Assembly (NCBI GenBank): GCA_025201845.1
Contig: MU603937.1
Location: 54,854 to 118,853 of the forward strand
Direction of reading: 5' to 3'
Length of the DNA: 64,000 bases
DNA from: Martensiomyces pterosporus
Taxonomy: Eukaryota > Kickxellomycota > Kickxellomycetes > Kickxellales > Kickxellaceae
This document shows positions 60,044 through 64,000 of this stretch, piece by piece. A model generated the notes under the pieces. That model searched no databases and had not been told where the DNA came from. It saw only the letters and a list, made by a program, of their open reading frames with translations. Position 1 is the first letter of the stretch; each line of letters begins with the position of its first letter. The translations under genes were made by a program, and so were the position numbers.

Positions 60044-62422
60044 ATGTCGACAGCCCTTTCCGACAACGCAAAGGCTCAATTAGCGCAGTGTCCTTCGCCA
60101 GAGGGCGATTACGACCGTCCATTGTTCTCAGCAGGCACAGAATCCAAAGTATTTTCAGAGGCTACTGCAATGCCAACAGCGAACAGCACGGATCCAGCGG
60201 TCGCTGCTGTATCGCCGCCAGCTACTCGTAGCAACAGTGCGCGGCCGAGCCCATCAACACTACCTGCGCAGGTCAGCAGCATTGTACCAGAGAAGCAGCA
60301 GCAGCAGCAAAAAAAGCTGCAAGGCCAGTCACGCGGCTCGAAACCACAGCCAACTGCAGAAAGCAGCGTGAAGCGCTCTGCGAGCACATCGTCTTCGCGC
60401 CGATCGGCCAATTCTCACGCGGCTCGAAACCACAGCCAACTGCAGAAAGCAGCGTGAAGCGCTCTGCGAGCACATCGTCTTCGCGCAGATCGGCCAATTC
60501 CCAGCCAGGAGGCGATGCACATGTCAAGTTAAAGGACAGCACCGGAAATGCTAATAATAGCAGTAAGAAGGCTGCGAACAATGGCGGGCGCTCAAAAGAT
60601 AACCAGCACCATAGCCAGCGGAAACAAAGCCAGGCAGATCACAAAAAGAACGGCAACAGCAGCAGTGGCGGTAGCGGTAGCGGCAACGGCAGCTCTGGCG
60701 CAAAGCCGAAATCCGCGCAGTCCAAACAGCGCAGACACCACAGCAGCCACAGTGACCAGTCGCATCAAACCCAAAACCAACAGCGGCAGCAGCCCCAGCA
60801 CCAGAACCCGCCTGGCAAGCGGAATAGCCGCAACAAGCCTGCACACCGCTCGTCGAACGCCACCGCTAGCGATGGCTCCACACCCGGGCGCCACGACCGA
60901 GCCCAAGGCCGCTCGAAGCGTGGCAGCATCACAGGCAGCGACCACCACGACGATGGCGAGGGAAGCACTAGTATGGACGGCCATGGCGACGACACTGACG
61001 AGAGCGACGAGGAGTACGCCATTGGGTTTTCGCAGGACGAGTGGGACCTTGAGGTCCGCGGGCGCACGGCCTTGCCCACTGGCCTGGAGCAGTCGTTTAC
61101 AGCTCAGATTCTGCACACATACGAGACGCGGCTGTTCCCGTCGGCAGAGAGCATCGAGATCAAGCGAGCGTTTATCGAGAAGTTTGCCACCATACTGACG
61201 CTCGAGTTCCCTGACTGGGAGGTCGACATCCATGTCTTTGGATCGTCGGTCAACGGACTGGGCACCTCGCGCAGTGACGTGGATATCTGTTTGACCACGG
61301 AGCACAAGGAGCTTGAGAACGTGTTTGTGCTGAGCAAGGCTTTGCGCAAGTACAACATGCGCACTTACTGCGTGCCCCATGCGCGAGTGCCCATCGTCAA
61401 GGCATGGGACCCCGAGCTGCGCACAGCGTCAGACATCAACGTCAACAACACGATTGCGCTGCACAACACGCGGATGATCCAGACGTTCGTGGCCATTGAT
61501 GCACGGGTACGGCCCTTCGTCATGGCGATCAAGAACTGGACCAAGTGCCGTGAGATCAACGATGCTGCCTTTGGCGGCACGCTGTCTCCCTACGCATGGG
61601 TCAACCTGGCGATCAACTTCCTGCAAACGAGAAACCCGCCCATCCTTCCGGTCTTGCACCCGCCAAAGCCGCCAATGCCTAGCGAGGACACCAAGACTAG
61701 CGGTGAGATTGACCTGTCGTTCAACGATGACATTGAGAGTCTGCGCGGATTTGGGATGGCGAATACAGAGTCGATCGGATATCTCCTTTATGCGTTCTTC
61801 CGTACATACGCCTACGAGTTTGACTATCGCCGCCAGGTTGTATCGCTGCGCAACGGGTGCTATCTGATGAAGGAGCAGAAGGGATGGGATAAGGGCCGGC
61901 CATCGCGGATATTCTGTGTCGAGGAGCCGTTCTCGACCTGGCTGAATCTTGGACACAGCGCCAATACCACTTCGGTTGAGGGAATCAGGCAGGAGTTCCA
62001 AAGGGCGTTCCGGCTGCTGCGCGACGGCGGCTCGTACGACGAGGTCTGCGATGTTTATCAGCGGCCACAGCGCTCCGCGCACCCATCGAACGTACGGCAG
62101 AGCTCTGGTGGCAGTGCGCGGTCTGCCAGCACGGCACCAACGACGCCTGCTGAGAGGACCAAGCACAGCAGTGGCACGACGAGGAACAAGCCTGTTGGCA
62201 TCCCTGGATCCCATGCTGGCAGTATCTCGATGGATCGCTCGGTGAGCAGCAGTGCCATTGGTGCTGATCGCACACAGCCCTCCAACAGCTACAGCGCCGG
62301 GTACAGGCAGTCCCCGTACGGAATATATCATAATACAGCGGCTATGCCATCGCCGCTGCAGTTCCCGTTCAATATGCAGCGCCGTGAATCGGACGATGTC
62401 ATTACGCTAGGGCTGATAGCAA

Positions 62423-62460
<38 letters not shown>

Positions 62461-62778
62461 GCTTTGCCTCAGTACTGGTATTCGACGCAAAATCAGCTCT
62501 ACTCGCAGCAACAGCGCCAGACCATGCTTCTCAATTCGCTGAATGGACACCAGGCACCTGCAGCTTATTCGGTTCATGCTCCCCAGCAGAGCACGGCTGA
62601 CCTCAGTAGTCAGATGGCCCGCATGGCCATTGGCCTGCCTGCCGAGGCTGCTGGATCTGCCCGCCATGGACGGACTCCGTCGATGGAGCGGATCAGCACC
62701 TATCATGTTGGCAGTGTCCTGGCCCATGCTGGTGCTACTGCTGGGTCCTCAGCGGATTCATCTGCGAAGAGGCCCTAG
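60044..62778 (+). CDS. Cid1/TUT-type terminal nucleotidyltransferase, frame broken by tandem duplication
   Basis: Noncanonical poly(A)/poly(U) polymerase of the DNA pol beta superfamily. An upstream frame (60044-60457) ends in TGA inside the second copy of an 86-bp duplication; the catalytic frame runs from that duplication to TAG at 62778. Catalytic core: FGSSVNGLGTSRSDVDICL with the G-S motif and paired Asp, the palm third Asp expected in HARVPIVKAWDP (not obvious), the VKIN-type RVRPFVMAIKNWTKCREIND, LSPYAWVNLAINFLQ, and a PAP-associated domain (IGYLLYAFFRTYAYEFDY). Ser/His/Gln-rich regions flank it and a CAG tract encodes ~12 Gln near the C terminus. The frame break could be real, an assembly joining of two alleles, or bypassed by a phase-compatible GT-AG intron 60272-60504 or by starting at the ATG at 60973. 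Substrate (A or U) cannot be read from sequence. Confidence 0.85.
60330..60501 (+). repeat. 86-bp direct tandem duplication
   Basis: Copy 1 is 60330-60415 and copy 2 is 60416-60501, differing by an internal C/A and a terminal T/C. The period of 86 is not a multiple of three and shifts the reading frame. The internal difference is synonymous (CGA versus AGA, Arg). Confidence 0.95.
62425..62460 (+). repeat. CAG repeat encoding polyglutamine
   Basis: Eleven CAG plus one CAA in frame in the C-terminal part of the nucleotidyltransferase. Confidence 0.95.
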
Positions 62779-63090
62779 CGCTCCTCCCTCTTTCTCTCAC
62801 TTCTTTTCTCCTTCACTCATAACGTGCTGTAAACAAACAAACAAAAAACTGCTTTCATCTCGTTTTCCCCCCTCATCTTGAACCATTTAATAAATAATGC
62901 CTGGATACAGAATGAGTGTGGCTGGGTGGCGCTGGTGGATCTGGGCCCAAACTGCACATGCCAATGAACCCTGAACCGCAGCAAATAAACAAGGCTGTTA
63001 CGCTGAAAAATTTGCTATTTCGTCATTCTCTCCTCCGTTTGCCCTTCCAGCGCTTTATTTTGTCTCTTGTATACCGCAGTTGAAATCAAA
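62779..63090. other. intergenic, promoter of M16 protease
   Basis: 312 bp between two plus-strand genes; AATAAA-like motif near 62889 could be the upstream gene's polyadenylation signal. Nothing else seen. Confidence 0.5.
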
Positions 63091-64000
63091 ATGTCGAAGA
63101 AGGCAAAGACGCTGTTCGTCAAGGAAGGCGACGACCTGGTGTACCAGAAAGGATCGCCGACTGATGGCAGTGGCTTCCGCACCTCCGTGTACCGGCATTT
63201 CGAGTCCAATCTGCGCGTAATTCTGTGCCGAGTCCCACGTCCGCTCTGCTCCCTGAATATCTATGTGCCCACAGTATCAAGCAACAACAAGGGGCTTCCG
63301 CACACCCTCGAGCACCTGATCTTCTGCGGGTCCCGAGAGTTCCCTAACCGCGGGTATCTGGATGCCCTGGCTATCTGCAACTTCTCTGGAGGCACCAATG
63401 CCTGGACCACTGCAGACCACACATGCTACACTCTGTCAGCGGCTGGCGAGGAGGCTGTGGCCAACGTGCTGCCGGTGTTTCTGGACCATGTCCTGCACCC
63501 GCTGTTGCGCGACGATCAGTTCGTCACGGAGGTGTACCATTTCGACGAGACCGGAAAGGAGCAGGGCGTGGTGTTCAGTGAGATGCTGTCCCGGGAGAAC
63601 GATGAGGGCGACTTGCTGGAGCATCACCTGAACCGCTTGCTGTTTGCGCCCAGGTCGGCCTATGCGTTTGAGTGTGGCGGTCTGACGAAGGATATTGCCA
63701 CGCTGAGCAACCAGGAGATTGTCGAGTACCACCGCAAGTTCTACGACGCCAACAATGTCACTATACTGATTACAGGGCCACTCAGCGAGAAGTTTGAAGA
63801 CACCCTGCAGGACCTGCCTGTGGACATGCTCCAGAGCAACGGACTCGATTCGCGCTCGCCCATTGACTGTTCAGAACCTACCCCTGATGCGCCTCGCTCT
63901 ATGTCTGTGCCGTTCCCCTCGGCCGAGGCTGACATTGGTTCGTTTGGGTTTGGCTGGCGCGGGCCACCATCCGAGGATGTTGAAGCGCTGACAGCTATTG
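63091..64000 (+). CDS. M16-family metallopeptidase, 3' end beyond window
   Basis: The first 303 residues of an insulinase/pitrilysin family (M16) zinc metalloprotease, open to the right edge. The inverted zinc motif H-x-x-E-H is in LPHTLEHLIFCGSREFPNRG near residue 70, with the expected acidic partner downstream in VVFSEMLSRENDEGDL. The segment SGGTNAWTTADHTCYTLSAA is the family's substrate-binding strand. The start MSKKAKTLFVKEGDD is acidic/basic mixed without a clear presequence, suggesting the cytosolic fungal subgroup (like yeast Sdd3/YOL098C) over the mitochondrial presequence protease. That subgroup assignment is tentative without the C-terminal half. Confidence 0.92.
   Translation, partial: MSKKAKTLFVKEGDDLVYQKGSPTDGSGFRTSVYRHFESNLRVILCRVPRPLCSLNIYVPTVSSNNKGLPHTLEHLIFCGSREFPNRGYLDALAICNFSGGTNAWTTADHTCYTLSAAGEEAVANVLPVFLDHVLHPLLRDDQFVTEVYHFDETGKEQGVVFSEMLSRENDEGDLLEHHLNRLLFAPRSAYAFECGGLTKDIATLSNQEIVEYHRKFYDANNVTILITGPLSEKFEDTLQDLPVDMLQSNGLDSRSPIDCSEPTPDAPRSMSVPFPSAEADIGSFGFGWRGPPSEDVEALTAI

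Overview
This window comes from a fungal nuclear genome. It is moderately GC-rich and has compact genes with few short introns (GTAAGT-like donors, TAG/CAG acceptors). Fungal hallmarks include GH18 chitinases with a CBM19-type tail, ROM-type Rho GEFs (DEP-DH-PH-CNH), the Bot1p-type mitochondrial ribosomal protein mS45, and an HDEL-terminated calreticulin. Gene content and intron style suggest an early-diverging lineage such as Kickxellomycotina, but that placement is an inference and was not tested. I see no mobile element, rRNA, convincing tRNA or CRISPR array. There are two assembly gaps: 25629-26578 (950 N) and 38738-38777 (40 N).

Layout. 1-9.4 kb: a chitinase running off the left edge, then mS16, RPB7, MYG1, an HDHD2-like HAD phosphatase, a dithiol glutaredoxin, Hikeshi/OPI10 and an NDUFA4-like subunit. 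9.4-18 kb: a stand-alone EXD2-C-terminal/HNH-type protein, a 1549-aa Rho GEF, the GINS subunit PSF2 (two exons) and an unknown probable mitochondrial protein. 18-33 kb: a NIPA-type transporter (three exons), a COX7C/COX8-like subunit (three exons), mS45, a second chitinase broken by the large gap, a 49-aa ORF, a small secreted protein, mitochondrial release factor 1 and SNX4/ATG24. 33-47 kb: a second DEP-DH-PH-CNH Rho GEF, PAT1, MED10, RPB6 (with a 19-nt exon), ribosomal protein eS21 and calreticulin with an unusual Lys-Ala tail. 47-64 kb: a ~2200-aa coiled-coil/HAT-like protein in four exons, mitochondrial isoleucyl-tRNA synthetase (two exons), a Cid1/TUT-type nucleotidyltransferase whose frame is broken by an 86-bp tandem duplication, and the start of an M16 metalloprotease.

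Themes. Many products act in mitochondria (mS16, mS45, MRF1, mt-IleRS, NDUFA4-like, COX7C-like, MYG1), and four of these are in mitochondrial translation. RNA polymerase II transcription and mRNA fate form a second set (RPB7, RPB6, MED10, PAT1, the TUT-like enzyme). Cell-wall control forms a third (two chitinases, two Rho1-type GEFs). These are scattered housekeeping genes and not a dedicated cluster. I found no convincing new multi-gene system. The best leads are the frame-breaking duplication in the nucleotidyltransferase, the remodelled calreticulin tail, hexanucleotide arrays inside two introns, and the large unidentified protein.
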